Source: a virus
Length of the DNA: 56,044 bases
IMG/VR virus record: IMGVR_UViG_3300011114_001021
Span: 1-56,044 of that record
Strand: one strand, 5' to 3'
The notes under the pieces are model-generated. The model had not been told where the DNA came from. It worked only from the letters and a program-made list of their open reading frames with translations, and searched no databases. Of the stretch, positions 16,078-24,017 are shown piece after piece (position 1 is the stretch's first letter; every line of letters starts with the position of its first letter). A program made the translations under genes and the position numbers.

Positions 16078-17123
16078 ATTTTTTTAATCTTTTCCGCGTC
16101 GACATTGGCTGGTGCTAATTTTTTATATTTCTCAAAAGCCGCCTTTATCGTGTCTTCCGCGGTGCCAGGATACATTTCAAGATGTCGAATCTTGAAAACC
16201 GGATAATTGAAGTATGGATTAGGTTTGATAGTCTCTTCATAAACTCCATCGCTTTCGTCGAGTTTCTTCTTGAATCGCTTAAAGGCTGTTTCAATTATCA
16301 GAAGTTCGGATTCATGGCCTTTAATAGGATGGAATCTCAAGAAGCTCTCAATGATAGTCCGATCAGTTTCGCGAGTTAACAGACCTACAATTTTGATAGC
16401 TCGTTCAGATATCTCAGATTTCGGTTGATTTACCTCTCTAGAATTATTGATGTAGTGTCCTCGAATTTCTTCGGGAGACCACTTATTCTCCATCGACTTA
16501 CGGCCCTTGAACCACGTAATTAACTTCCCATCTGAATCAATAGACTTCGGCCAATCTACGGCTTCATCGGGATCGGAGGTTTCGAAAGGCTTTCCGTTTA
16601 CGAAAAGCGAACCATACCTGACTTCAAGCTTGTCTGTAGCTTTGAGAGCAATTTCGACATTCTTCGATTCAATCGATTCATTTTTCTTCGAATCCATCAA
16701 TTTCGATACCTTTGCCATGAGCATTTTGCGATATAATTCAACAGAGCCATAGTTCTTGATAGCATGATCGACATCTGGATTTATAATTAACTTGTTAATC
16801 GAATCAATGTCCATTGCTCTATCATCAGCCGATTCTACCACATCATCTTTAGTATTCTTAATCTTCTTATTCCCAAGAAATTCTGAGGCTGCTTGTTTTG
16901 CTTTCATGAAAGCCAGGGGAACACCGGCCGGCGTGTGGTAGATTTCATTGCCAGATTTGGCATCCTTTGCATAATATGCCACCGTGATTCTATTCATCAG
17001 ATTGAAAATAACAAACTTCGAACCATTAGATAGAACTGCTTCCTGTGTACCTACATCTGGATCGACTGTTGTCCACTTCAAGTCTTCTTCATTGAGCTGC
17101 GTATGTGATTCGATAAAATTCAT
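16074..17123 (-). CDS. Unknown late protein, candidate internal head protein
   Basis: 349 aa from the ATG at 17123, preferred over an upstream ATG at 17177 that would overlap the nucleotidyltransferase gene. The start is MNFIESHTQLNE followed by ED. The N-terminal 90 residues look like a beta domain, with a helical middle. Repeated phrases such as SPEEIRGHYINNS and ETDRTIIESFLRF are unfamiliar. It has a four-base overlap with the next gene (16074-16077). Confidence 0.6.
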   Translation of the reverse strand: MNFIESHTQLNEEDLKWTTVDPDVGTQEAVLSNGSKFVIFNLMNRITVAYYAKDAKSGNEIYHTPAGVPLAFMKAKQAASEFLGNKKIKNTKDDVVESADDRAMDIDSINKLIINPDVDHAIKNYGSVELYRKMLMAKVSKLMDSKKNESIESKNVEIALKATDKLEVRYGSLFVNGKPFETSDPDEAVDWPKSIDSDGKLITWFKGRKSMENKWSPEEIRGHYINNSREVNQPKSEISERAIKIVGLLTRETDRTIIESFLRFHPIKGHESELLIIETAFKRFKKKLDESDGVYEETIKPNPYFNYPVFKIRHLEMYPGTAEDTIKAAFEKYKKLAPANVDAEKIKKI

Positions 17124-17127
17124 GTTA

Positions 17128-17949
17128 CTATTTATTGATGGCTTCAATATCCTGAAGCCAATGTTTTTTTGAATCATTCGTGACTAGGAAATTAGGTCCG
17201 CGCTCCATGATCTGCAGAACTTCGCCCCCCTTCAAGCGAACAGGGTCTCCAACATTAAAGATCTCTCCGCGCACGTAGGCTTCACGAATAGAGGATAGGG
17301 GCGTGAGTTGAATGTGTTCACGAAAATTAACTGTTTCCTTTAATCCCATGCGCTTACGAACAAGATTGAACGCAAAGATTGAATCATTATATCCCTTCGG
17401 AAGGCCCTTTGAAAAGGATACCAAATCTCCGTCTCGGGCAGCCTGACGCATCTTAGAAGCTGACATGCCCTCGACGGAGTCTGAGTCCGGATCGCGATCA
17501 CCGGCCGAGACTACATCGATGCCGCTAGGAAAGTCATAGAAGCTTCCATTCTTCTGCTTCTGTCCTTGATACTTCTTTAGTAGATTCGAGAAGTCATCAA
17601 CTCGATCCTCACCGACAATCAGAACGAAACGAGCAAATCCATCTTTATATGCTTTCTCGGCAACGTCAAAGATAGTCTTGATGGATTCGTCCTCGATGAT
17701 ATTACGACCATGCTTGGGAAACATCGAACGCATCAGCTTAATCTTCTCGGAATAATGAAGAGGATTCTTGTTCTCATCTGTAGACTGAGAGACGTAGATC
17801 TTATAGGCGCCAGTCGCTCTAGACGCCACAGCATTCAGAAGCTTTTCATGGCCAATCGTGGGAGGATTGAATCGACCAAAGGTGACCGTGATCTCTTTGA
17901 TCGTCGCTTCGAGGAACTGACGAAATGATTTAAGATGACTCATATTCAC
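17128..17949 (-). CDS. NMNAT/cytidylyltransferase-like nucleotidyltransferase with C-terminal SH3-like domain
   Basis: 273 aa. TVTFGRFNPPTIGHEKLL at residues 21-38 holds the (H/T)xGH nucleotide-binding motif. GMSASKMRQAA near residue 160 matches the ISSTxxR motif, and DENKNPLHYSEKIKLM fits the substrate loop of NadM/NadR-type adenylyltransferases. Residues about 225-273 (GEIFNVGDPVRLKGGEVLQI) form an SH3/KOW-like tail. The N-terminus SHLKSFRQFLEATIKE resembles a capsid-targeting peptide, unusual for an NAD-metabolism enzyme. Confidence 0.8.
   Translation of the reverse strand: MNMSHLKSFRQFLEATIKEITVTFGRFNPPTIGHEKLLNAVASRATGAYKIYVSQSTDENKNPLHYSEKIKLMRSMFPKHGRNIIEDESIKTIFDVAEKAYKDGFARFVLIVGEDRVDDFSNLLKKYQGQKQKNGSFYDFPSGIDVVSAGDRDPDSDSVEGMSASKMRQAARDGDLVSFSKGLPKGYNDSIFAFNLVRKRMGLKETVNFREHIQLTPLSSIREAYVRGEIFNVGDPVRLKGGEVLQIMERGPNFLVTNDSKKHWLQDIEAINK
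17129..17136 (-). promoter_or_regulatory. Late promoter variant AATAAATA
   Basis: Minus-strand AATAAATA overlapping the stop region of the nucleotidyltransferase gene and 5 bases before the ATG at 17123. Confidence 0.45.
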
Positions 17950-17952
17950 ATG

Positions 17953-18972
17953 TCAATTCATAGCTTTAACCATCGGCTTTGGTTTGCCCTGTGAAATACG
18001 ATCGATCGCAATGTCTTTGACTTTGACGTCCATGATGGCCATGACGCGCCCGAGTTTCGCGCCGCCGCCCGACTTGTTCGTATCCATAAAAATTATAGGA
18101 TGTTTCTTGAAATAATTATTATATGCCAGGGTTGCATACTCGAGCTCGAGCTTAGCAAATTCGCTTTTGAACTTACTTGTGCGGAGTTCATCCAAGGCCG
18201 ATGAAGGAATCGATTCACCTGCGCGTCCTGCGGGAAGATCTATATTGGCTTTGCGGCAAAGATTCATAATATTCTTAGTCGCCTCGGCCGTCTCGATCGA
18301 GATGCGGAATTCTTTGATGTAACCGCTATTGGTCTGAACCACGGCCTTGAGCTCATATGATTTATTACCCAGAGCCAGATCGCCCGATGATTCCGTGCCT
18401 GCCAGAATAACTCCATCGATCAGGTAATACATCAGAACCTCGCCAGGGCCAAAACCATGCTGCTCGCCATAACGAAAGAATGCTGAGAAATTCAGAGCCG
18501 AAGTCCGGAGGAGATCAATGGCCACATTAAGCTTCGAAGTGGCCGAATCCAGAGAATTTAATTTACGCAAAGCCATCAGCACGGGGCTCTGGGGATCGAG
18601 GTTCTTAAAGAATAAATTATTCAGGAGGTGCCGAATTTCATTTTTATGAGTCGTGCTCTTGAATCCATCGAGCGGAATATCCACGGACGTGCAAACTTCA
18701 AACTGTTTGAGCCAAACTTTATCCAGCTCTTGCTCCCCTTTAGCTTCATTCAACTTACTCGATAGACTATGATAGGCTCTAGACCTTCGCCGCTCAGCGC
18801 GCTCGATTACACGACGAGAATTCGCTTTGCGATAGGGAAGACCAGCCTCGCGAAGAGGACGACGACGCTTGTAGGTTTGTAGATTGATTAGGCCGTCATC
18901 GTCGACGTCATCAAGTGTATAGTCTACCGGTAAACGATCGTTGAATGTGCTACCTGAATTCGTGTTTCCCAT
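17953..18972 (-). CDS. Late protein with PD-(D/E)XK-like core
   Basis: 339 aa. The segment SSGDLALGNKSYELKAVV at about residue 195 has the D...(E)LK spacing of restriction-endonuclease-fold enzymes (Asp, then Glu-x-Lys on the next strand). It sits in an otherwise helical protein. The basic N-terminal 70 residues include PLREAGLP and SSKLNEAKGE, both possible prohead-protease sites. A nuclease that acts on host or recombining DNA is possible, but the fold assignment rests on one motif. An exact late promoter lies 12 bases upstream. Confidence 0.55.
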   Translation of the reverse strand: MGNTNSGSTFNDRLPVDYTLDDVDDDGLINLQTYKRRRPLREAGLPYRKANSRRVIERAERRRSRAYHSLSSKLNEAKGEQELDKVWLKQFEVCTSVDIPLDGFKSTTHKNEIRHLLNNLFFKNLDPQSPVLMALRKLNSLDSATSKLNVAIDLLRTSALNFSAFFRYGEQHGFGPGEVLMYYLIDGVILAGTESSGDLALGNKSYELKAVVQTNSGYIKEFRISIETAEATKNIMNLCRKANIDLPAGRAGESIPSSALDELRTSKFKSEFAKLELEYATLAYNNYFKKHPIIFMDTNKSGGGAKLGRVMAIMDVKVKDIAIDRISQGKPKPMVKAMN

Positions 18973-18984
18973 AAGATATACTCG

Positions 18985-18992
18985 TATTTATA
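18985..18992 (-). promoter_or_regulatory. Late promoter TATAAATA
   Basis: Exact consensus, 12 bases before the ATG at 18972. Confidence 0.8.
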
Positions 18993-19008
18993 CGATTTGC
19001 AGGTTCAA

Positions 19009-19040
19009 TAAAAACCCCATAGAGGTTAGTCTACGGGGTT
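19009..19040 (-). terminator. Rho-independent terminator after the 19054-19377 gene
   Basis: Minus-strand 11-bp stem (AACCCCGTAGA/TCTATGGGGTT, one G-U pair) with loop CTAACC and a TTTTT tail. The G-U pair makes it stable only in the minus-strand RNA. The next operon's late promoter follows immediately. Confidence 0.85.
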
Positions 19041-19053
19041 TGAAGAGAGGAAA

Positions 19054-19377
19054 TTATTTTGCTATCTTACTAACCGGTTTACTGGACCACATTTTGCAGC
19101 TCCAGTAGTTAGCTTTCCATTTAGGGCCAGGATTCTCACAGTGATGCCGCGCGCGATAGTTGCGCCGGCGCCCTAGATTATCCCGTTTGATTTCCATATT
19201 AGGATCTCCAAATCCCAATTTAATTACGTTACCCTTCTCATTGGTAACATACACTCCGAACTTCTTTGGCCCTTTCGGCGTACGAAAAGGTTTATTTAAT
19301 TCAACCTTTCGATTTTGATATTCGGCTTCTAGGAGCTCCGTGAACTCGCGGAATGTCAATAGAATTTCTTCAGACAT
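19054..19377 (-). CDS. Conserved Cys/His small protein, candidate internal head protein
   Basis: 107 aa. Blocks GPKKFGVYVTNEKGNVIKLG, FGDPNMEIKRD and RHHCENPGPK...YWSCKMW match a small domain I recall from many large phages, sometimes fused to head maturation proteases. The HC...C residues may bind metal. The N-terminus LLTFREFTELLE followed by AE resembles the T4 internal-protein leader. It ends at a strong terminator. Confidence 0.7.
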   Translation of the reverse strand: MSEEILLTFREFTELLEAEYQNRKVELNKPFRTPKGPKKFGVYVTNEKGNVIKLGFGDPNMEIKRDNLGRRRNYRARHHCENPGPKWKANYWSCKMWSSKPVSKIAK

Positions 19378-19418
19378 GTATTTTAGCCCCGGCGCGATGA
19401 ATTGAAAGTCAGAGCAAT

Positions 19419-19694
19419 TTAATTGCCTTTACGATTCTGAATGATAGTCGTAATTTCACCGAGCAGGTCGGAGATCTTCGAGAAATCACTATTGTCACCT
19501 TCGTCCTCCGACCCATGCGAATAATAGTTGCCCAACTCGGCGAAAAATTTCTCAGCTTCATTCGAGTCAAACTCTTGGAAAAGGCCGACGGCCCGATCAA
19601 CAGAATTCATATTTTCAACGAGACGGTGGCGAAGAGATTCGCCCGGGCGAGGTGTGGAAGTTATGACGGTTTTAATTGCTTCGTTGAGTTTCAT
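19419..19694 (-). CDS. Small late protein with capsid-targeting-like start
   Basis: 91 aa from the ATG at 19694 (MKLNEAIKTVITSTPRPGES), chosen because the same MKLNEAIK start opens the neighbour at 20364. The rest is acidic and helical (FQEFDSNEAEKFFAEL). A late promoter variant is 17 bases upstream. Unknown function. Confidence 0.65.
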   Translation of the reverse strand: MKLNEAIKTVITSTPRPGESLRHRLVENMNSVDRAVGLFQEFDSNEAEKFFAELGNYYSHGSEDEGDNSDFSKISDLLGEITTIIQNRKGN

Positions 19695-19711
19695 ATTTGT
19701 TAATGGTAGTC

Positions 19712-19719
19712 TATTTATG
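19712..19719 (-). promoter_or_regulatory. Late promoter variant CATAAATA
   Basis: One mismatch to the consensus, 17 bases before the ATG at 19694. Confidence 0.45.
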
Positions 19720-19725
19720 AATCCA

Positions 19726-20364
19726 TTAATCATTGAAGCCATGAGTCATAATGTCTGCCAATTCTTTGCCAGTGATCTGTTTCTGGCCATTCTTTTTTCG
19801 TTTCTGAATCATTTGCGTGACCGTGTTATAAAGAGCGGCCGTGTCATAATCGTTGGCCACATCGGCACGATCGGTTTTATATAGAATGTCATTTGCCTGA
19901 TCGATCACCTTATCAGCGATATCGCGATCGCCACTATCACCAACCTTAGTTACACCAGATGCTTTAGCATCAAATTTGCCTTGAATAGGATTTTTGAGAA
20001 ATTTAATTAAATCTGAATCGTTGATGTTAAAGCTCTTTGTGATTACTGGATTATCGTAATAATTCCTGTCGGTCGAAGACCATTTTTGAGATGTGACTTC
20101 TACTTTAATTTCAACCTCATTTTCATTATTGTTCTTCGAAATCATGACTCGAGCAACTTGTTTACCATCTTTCACGAATCCGGCAAAGATCTCCGTGACA
20201 TTGCCATTTGGCCCTTTGCCTTTAGACGGATTTGTATAGCTTCCTATTTCGCTTAACATGTCAGCGACTTTCAAGATAACGGCCGCTTCTTTCGGAGTGG
20301 TGACTGTCTTAGAAGAAAATGCTTCATTGAGTAGGACTCGTTTAATTGCTTCGTTGAGTTTCAT
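19726..20364 (-). CDS. Unknown late protein with capsid-targeting-like start
   Basis: 212 aa. It begins MKLNEAIKRVLLNEAFSSKT; cleavage after LNE would leave AFSS. Residues 60-120 look like a beta domain (EIFAGFVKDGKQVARVMISK) and the C-terminal 50 residues are helical and basic (MIQKRKKNGQKQITGKEL). No family is recognised. An exact late promoter is 30 bases upstream. Confidence 0.65.
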   Translation of the reverse strand: MKLNEAIKRVLLNEAFSSKTVTTPKEAAVILKVADMLSEIGSYTNPSKGKGPNGNVTEIFAGFVKDGKQVARVMISKNNNENEVEIKVEVTSQKWSSTDRNYYDNPVITKSFNINDSDLIKFLKNPIQGKFDAKASGVTKVGDSGDRDIADKVIDQANDILYKTDRADVANDYDTAALYNTVTQMIQKRKKNGQKQITGKELADIMTHGFND

Positions 20365-20394
20365 AATTGTTGTTGTTATTTGTTGCTGTTATTC

Positions 20395-20402
20395 TATTTA
20401 TA
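20395..20402 (-). promoter_or_regulatory. Late promoter TATAAATA
   Basis: Exact consensus, 30 bases before the ATG at 20364. The leader is made of AACAAC repeats without a Shine-Dalgarno site. Confidence 0.75.
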
Positions 20403-20505
20403 GCTTTTAAGTTTTGCGCTGATTACCCTTCACGGCATTCAAATAGAGTGAAAAGTGATAAAATGTCTTTTGCATGTCCCGGTGATGACTGGGTATTAGG
20501 AAGAA

Positions 20506-21729
20506 TTAAGATTTCTGCCACCCTTTAATTATGTCCCCCTCCGGTGAAAAATTAGCTCGACTAAATTCTTGTCTATCCACCAATTTGAGCATGTTACCTC
20601 CTATGCCTACCACATATCCTTCAGGCGATGTTTTCCTCAGTCCACTCTTCGTCTTGAGGAAAGTATTCACGCCGCCAAGCTGATTCAGCTTCGCGATCAG
20701 AATCTTTTTGGCATCGACTAGGATCTGCTGCAGCGTAAAGATAAGGACCAGGTTATTCACGTTATCGCCAGAGAAGAACTCCATGCGCGCCTGACGTCGA
20801 AGATCGACGGCTTCTTTGCCCTTAGACGTCTTCTTCTCGGCTTCTTGCTTATCGAAGCGAGCCTTCATCCAGTTCATCAAGCCAGCCACATGCTTGGCCG
20901 GATCGCCAATCTCTTGGCCAGAGCGAACCTTGGAGTTGGCATAGGTTTCTAGCTCTTGAGCCAGATCCGAGCTCGCCTCGATGGCATTCAGTGTGTTTGG
21001 AGAGATCTTGGAGAGAGTTTGATCGGCCTGCTTCAGAAGCCTATCGATCTGAGCCAGATCTGCAGGATTTATATTTGGAGCGCCGGTGCTATTGAGATCT
21101 GCCGTTTGCCACCAGACCGATGGAACTTGCTTCATAGCCTTCGCATTTATTCCAGGGACCGGTTCAAGAGAGCCAATCTTACCAGCATATGACGTATGAA
21201 AGACTACGCCGATCTTGGCCACCGATATTTTCTTGCCGATCTCCGAGTCGATCGGAACGGCATAGACGATTGTATTTGGATGGAACGTAATATATTCCTG
21301 CCCTTCGATCGTCTGGCGCGCCGTGTCTTCCGTGAACATGATGTCACCTTGAATGATTCCTCGAATGCCGAGCTTGGGCAGTTCGGCCAGAGCGACCTTC
21401 ATCTTGTTATTAAGATCTCCGGAGTCGATGGCCGCGTCGATGTCGGCCGGTGTTTTATATACCTCTGGAACCTTATTGAAGATTGATTTCTTGGCGACGA
21501 AGAATTTGCCATCCGCCACATCGATGCCGCAGAAGATTGCGGGCGCTCCATCCCACTTGACGGTCACGGACATCGGCTTCTTATTCTTGCCGAGCAATGA
21601 GTCGCGAAGTGACTTTAAAGTCTGAATAGCTTTCTTAGCACCAGAGACACCGGAATATAGGACTGAGTCCTCGACGTGCGTAAGATGTCCGGCCCCTTCG
21701 GCTAAAAGAAATTGAATAAAGCTTTTCAT
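20506..21729 (-). CDS. Ligase-fold nucleotidyltransferase-like protein (DUF6267-like) with head leader
   Basis: 407 aa. Motifs of the DNA/RNA ligase superfamily are visible in order: motif I SVTVKWDGAPAIFCGID (Lys58), FFVAKKSIFN, GIIQGDIMFTEDT (about 124-136), a GVVFHTSY strand, EGYVVGIGG (motif IV) and NMLKLVD (motif V) near the C-terminus. It probably forms a covalent nucleotidyl-lysine intermediate. Whether it ligates nucleic acid or modifies something else is open. It resembles, from memory, DUF6267 proteins of T4-like phages. The start MKSFIQFLLAE followed by GAG is a very good capsid-targeting sequence. Confidence 0.75.
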   Translation of the reverse strand: MKSFIQFLLAEGAGHLTHVEDSVLYSGVSGAKKAIQTLKSLRDSLLGKNKKPMSVTVKWDGAPAIFCGIDVADGKFFVAKKSIFNKVPEVYKTPADIDAAIDSGDLNNKMKVALAELPKLGIRGIIQGDIMFTEDTARQTIEGQEYITFHPNTIVYAVPIDSEIGKKISVAKIGVVFHTSYAGKIGSLEPVPGINAKAMKQVPSVWWQTADLNSTGAPNINPADLAQIDRLLKQADQTLSKISPNTLNAIEASSDLAQELETYANSKVRSGQEIGDPAKHVAGLMNWMKARFDKQEAEKKTSKGKEAVDLRRQARMEFFSGDNVNNLVLIFTLQQILVDAKKILIAKLNQLGGVNTFLKTKSGLRKTSPEGYVVGIGGNMLKLVDRQEFSRANFSPEGDIIKGWQKS

Positions 21730-21807
21730 TTCAGGGTGTGAATCACTTCAATCGGATTGAGCTTAGAGGCGGATTTAATGATAGAATTTAATCGATTCGT
21801 TGTCTTT

Positions 21808-21840
21808 CAAACCCCCATGGCTTTAGCCTAGGGTTGTTGA
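21808..21840 (-). terminator. Possible terminator after the 21949-22485 gene
   Basis: Imperfect minus-strand hairpin AACCCTAGGC-TAAA-GCCATGGGGGTT followed by TTG. Weaker than the other terminators, with two small bulges. Confidence 0.45.
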
Positions 21841-21855
21841 CAGTTGTTGTTGGTT

Positions 21856-21863
21856 TATTTATC
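21856..21863 (-). promoter_or_regulatory. Late promoter variant GATAAATA
   Basis: About 127 bases before the ligase-like gene start at 21729. The region between it and the gene holds only the hairpin at 21808-21840. Confidence 0.35.
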
Positions 21864-21948
21864 CGTCTAATGATCCCATCCCTCGATGACGTCTGGACTG
21901 AACTTAGTTCTCAGAATAAGCACGAGTCATAGTTGTTGTTATCTGACT

Positions 21949-22485
21949 CTATTGCTTTTTAGCGATTCTGACAAATTCAGCCGGACACTTTCTTTCACGA
22001 CCATTCTGATCATAGACAACGGAGCCAGAAGAGGTAAATCGCAGAAATTTGCGTTCACGTTCATCGCCACCGTTATACGTAACTATGATCGCATCTCCAG
22101 GTTTCGCCTTACCCAGGCTGTTCTTGTCCTGTGCATCGTAATTGGCATTCTTGATTGATGCGGCTCGAGTGGCTCTAGAAGCTTTAATATCGGCCAAATC
22201 TTTTCGAGCCGCGGCTCCATCACCACGACCAATGATTTTCGTAATAGCCGTGAGAGGTATCGTAGCGATACCCTTTCCAACAACTGAGATTTTAGCCGTC
22301 TCGATAGCACGTGCGACGACTCCAAAGTGAGAAAACTTCTTGAGCTTGATTTTTCCAGGAGTAGCACTTCCCAATTCGGCTATGGTTCCTTCCCAAGCTT
22401 GTCCTTTAAAGTCGAATTTGACTTTATCGCCGACCCGTGGGCGAATGCCTTCGAGGATGGATTGGGCCGCTTCGTTGAGTTTCAT
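21949..22485 (-). CDS. Late SH3-like protein with capsid-targeting-like start
   Basis: 178 aa. MKLNEAAQSILE followed by GIRPRVGDKVKFDFKGQAWE: a leader that fits prohead-protease cleavage, then a KOW/SH3-like barrel. The middle is basic and Ala-rich (ARKDLADIKASRATRAASIK) and a second SH3-like region (GDAIIVTYNGGDERERKFLR) ends the protein. It probably binds nucleic acid inside the head; this is inference. The late promoter is 7 bases from the ATG. Confidence 0.65.
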   Translation of the reverse strand: MKLNEAAQSILEGIRPRVGDKVKFDFKGQAWEGTIAELGSATPGKIKLKKFSHFGVVARAIETAKISVVGKGIATIPLTAITKIIGRGDGAAARKDLADIKASRATRAASIKNANYDAQDKNSLGKAKPGDAIIVTYNGGDERERKFLRFTSSGSVVYDQNGRERKCPAEFVRIAKKQ

Positions 22486-22492
22486 GCTTCAA

Positions 22493-22500
22493 TATTTATA
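22493..22500 (-). promoter_or_regulatory. Late promoter TATAAATA
   Basis: Exact consensus, only 7 bases before the ATG at 22485, predicting a leaderless or near-leaderless mRNA. Confidence 0.8.
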
Positions 22501-22846
22501 CGATTTCTTCCTTCGAAGCTTTACGAGGAGGTTGATAGTTTGGAATATGCTCGAGCACGTCCCCACGATCACAGCACGTTGAAATTGAAATGTATGCGGG
22601 AATCATCTCGTATTCGATGAGCGCCTCAGGATCTTTTTGAGTCTTGACGAATCGTGTAGGACCCATGCATCTGGCCGTAGCTCGTGAAGGACTGACGGAT
22701 TCAATTACATACTTCGATTCTTTTGTCAGGAAGAATACGTCGCCCACTCGCCTCCGCACCTGTCCAGCCGGAACATCTAGCGAATCAAATCTCGAATCAG
22801 ATTGAATTCGTTTGATTGTTTTATTAGTCGCTTTCTTTGTTTTCAT
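22496..22846 (-). CDS. Unknown basic protein (116 aa)
   Basis: Start taken at the ATG at 22846 (MKTKKATNKTIKRIQSDSRF), which avoids overlap with the protease gene; 22873 is possible. The middle resembles a small beta barrel (VGDVFFLTKESKYVIESVSP) and the C-terminus contains CCDRGD. No family is recognised. Confidence 0.6.
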   Translation of the reverse strand: MKTKKATNKTIKRIQSDSRFDSLDVPAGQVRRRVGDVFFLTKESKYVIESVSPSRATARCMGPTRFVKTQKDPEALIEYEMIPAYISISTCCDRGDVLEHIPNYQPPRKASKEEIV

Positions 22847-22860
22847 AAATCTTCCTCGAA

Positions 22861-23304
22861 CTATCTGGCCCAACTATATTTTGTATTCAAACCGTATTTT
22901 TTACACCACATCGTAAACAGACCCAATTCGCGACCATATGCTTCAATTTCAGCGGGATCGTCGAAGTAGTTCTCATTTAAACATCTCAGCTCGCTCGATC
23001 GCTGTTTATGTTCACATAGAACGAATTGCTTAACGTGAACCAATTCATGGGCAACTGCAAGAAGAAGATCGCGAATTGCAATTCCCGAATCGAATGCAAT
23101 CGTATACGAATTCAATTCAATATCCGGATCGCTGTAGGCTATCATTCCATCATTCTTCATAAGATTACGAGTCGAAATATAGTTGATGGAAATCTTGCTA
23201 GTATCGAATAAGAATTTATCCATGACGTAGTTGGTTAGAGAGCGAACATATTTCGCCTTTCGCTCTGAAAACGGAACTTCAAATGTGATTTTACTTTGGC
23301 GCAT
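22861..23304 (-). CDS. Zinc metallopeptidase-like protein (HExxH)
   Basis: 147 aa. LLAVAHELVHVKQFVL at residues 81-96 gives the HExxH zinc motif (His86, Glu87, His90). EIEAYGRELGL about 30 residues later supplies a candidate third ligand. The layout matches short SprT-like or phage metalloprotease-fold proteins. The substrate is unknown. It overlaps the preceding small gene by 14 bases. Confidence 0.75.
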   Translation of the reverse strand: MRQSKITFEVPFSERKAKYVRSLTNYVMDKFLFDTSKISINYISTRNLMKNDGMIAYSDPDIELNSYTIAFDSGIAIRDLLLAVAHELVHVKQFVLCEHKQRSSELRCLNENYFDDPAEIEAYGRELGLFTMWCKKYGLNTKYSWAR

Positions 23305-23470
23305 ATTTCTTACAGAGTTTTACGATTTTCCATTCAGGTTGAAAGTGCGTTAGCAAATTTTGAACCTGCGTTCTACTTCGCCCTTCTCCAGGACATGTCG
23401 CGCGATAGATGGCTCGAAGGGGCGGAATTTCATATTCGACATACCACTTTTCAATTTTATTCTTTTTCAT
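23291..23470 (-). CDS. Small unknown protein (59 aa)
   Basis: MKKNKIEKWYVEYEIPPLRA starts one base after the stop of the broken gene upstream (TGAAATG). It is basic and contains two Cys. A longer frame back to 23527 reads through the upstream gene's repeats out of frame and is rejected. Confidence 0.6.
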   Translation of the reverse strand: MKKNKIEKWYVEYEIPPLRAIYRATCPGEGRSRTQVQNLLTHFQPEWKIVKLCKKYAPK

Positions 23471-23471
23471 T

Positions 23472-23689
23472 TCAATAATAGACCTGAGCATTTCCGGAGA
23501 CCTCAGCATTTTCATAGACCTGAGCATTTCCAGAGACCCAAGCTTTTCCCTCTTGGCTTAGATTTAATTCCCCCTCAATCCAGCCACCAAGACACCGGCT
23601 TTGACATTGCCGAAATTCTTGAGAGCCTTGATGCGATACAGCGTCAAACCGTTGACCAGTTTCTTTTCGTTTGTGATTTCGTATTTCAT
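23472..23689 (-). pseudogene. Frameshifted beta-helix repeat protein gene
   Basis: From the ATG at 23689 the frame reads MKYEITNEKKLVNGLTLYRI, then KALKNFGNVKAG, and stops early at LRGN. In the neighbouring frame it continues LGGWIEGELNLSQEGKAW, then VSGNAQVYENAEVSGNAQVY, and stops at 23472. This is the exact continuation expected of the phage family with LGG(W/Y)IE...NLSQ and NA-x-V-x-G repeats. One base is missing near 23591-23596 (GGTGTCTTGG). The corrected product is about 72 aa, shorter than most relatives. A late promoter variant lies 5 bases upstream. Confidence 0.8.
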
Positions 23690-23694
23690 AGTAC

Positions 23695-23702
23695 TATTTA
23701 TT
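23695..23702 (-). promoter_or_regulatory. Late promoter variant AATAAATA
   Basis: 5 bases before the ATG at 23689. A TATAAT -10-like element lies about 12 bases further upstream. Confidence 0.45.
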
Positions 23703-23884
23703 CGTTCTGCTAGAGAAATTATACAGCGACCGCGAGCAAATTGACATGAGAATGTTTTCTAGGGCCACAACGACTTGCATGAATTCGTGAAAATAAACCG
23801 AAAATAAGTTTGTCCCTTGAGAATCAGAGTCTTGCGAGAGGAATGTAGAATCATTGAATATCATGGACTTGCATCAGTCGACAT

Positions 23885-23972
23885 TCTAATTGTGTGAAAA
23901 AAGACACTTTTCAGCTCTAATTATATGAAAATGCGCTTTGCGAGCGTCTGGAGAGATCTAATTGTGCGAAAA
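23885..23972. repeat. Three direct repeats in a gene-free region
   Basis: TCTAATTGTGTGAAAA at 23885, TCTAATTATATGAAAA at 23916 and TCTAATTGTGCGAAAA at 23957 (spacing 31 and 41 bases). The whole gap 23690-24017 (328 bases) holds only these repeats, promoter-like sequence next to 23702 and the terminator at 23967-23995. No ORF is convincing there. They may be protein-binding sites or origin-like iterons. Confidence 0.65.
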
Positions 23973-23995
23973 AAAGGGCTGCTTCGAAGCAGCCC
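23967..23995 (-). terminator. Rho-independent terminator after the AAA+ gene
   Basis: Perfect 20-base palindrome GGGCTGCTTCGAAGCAGCCC followed on the minus strand by seven T, 22 bases after the stop of the 24018-25535 gene. It overlaps the last direct repeat. Confidence 0.92.
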
Positions 23996-24017
23996 TCTCT
24001 GTGAAATCAAAGCAAAA

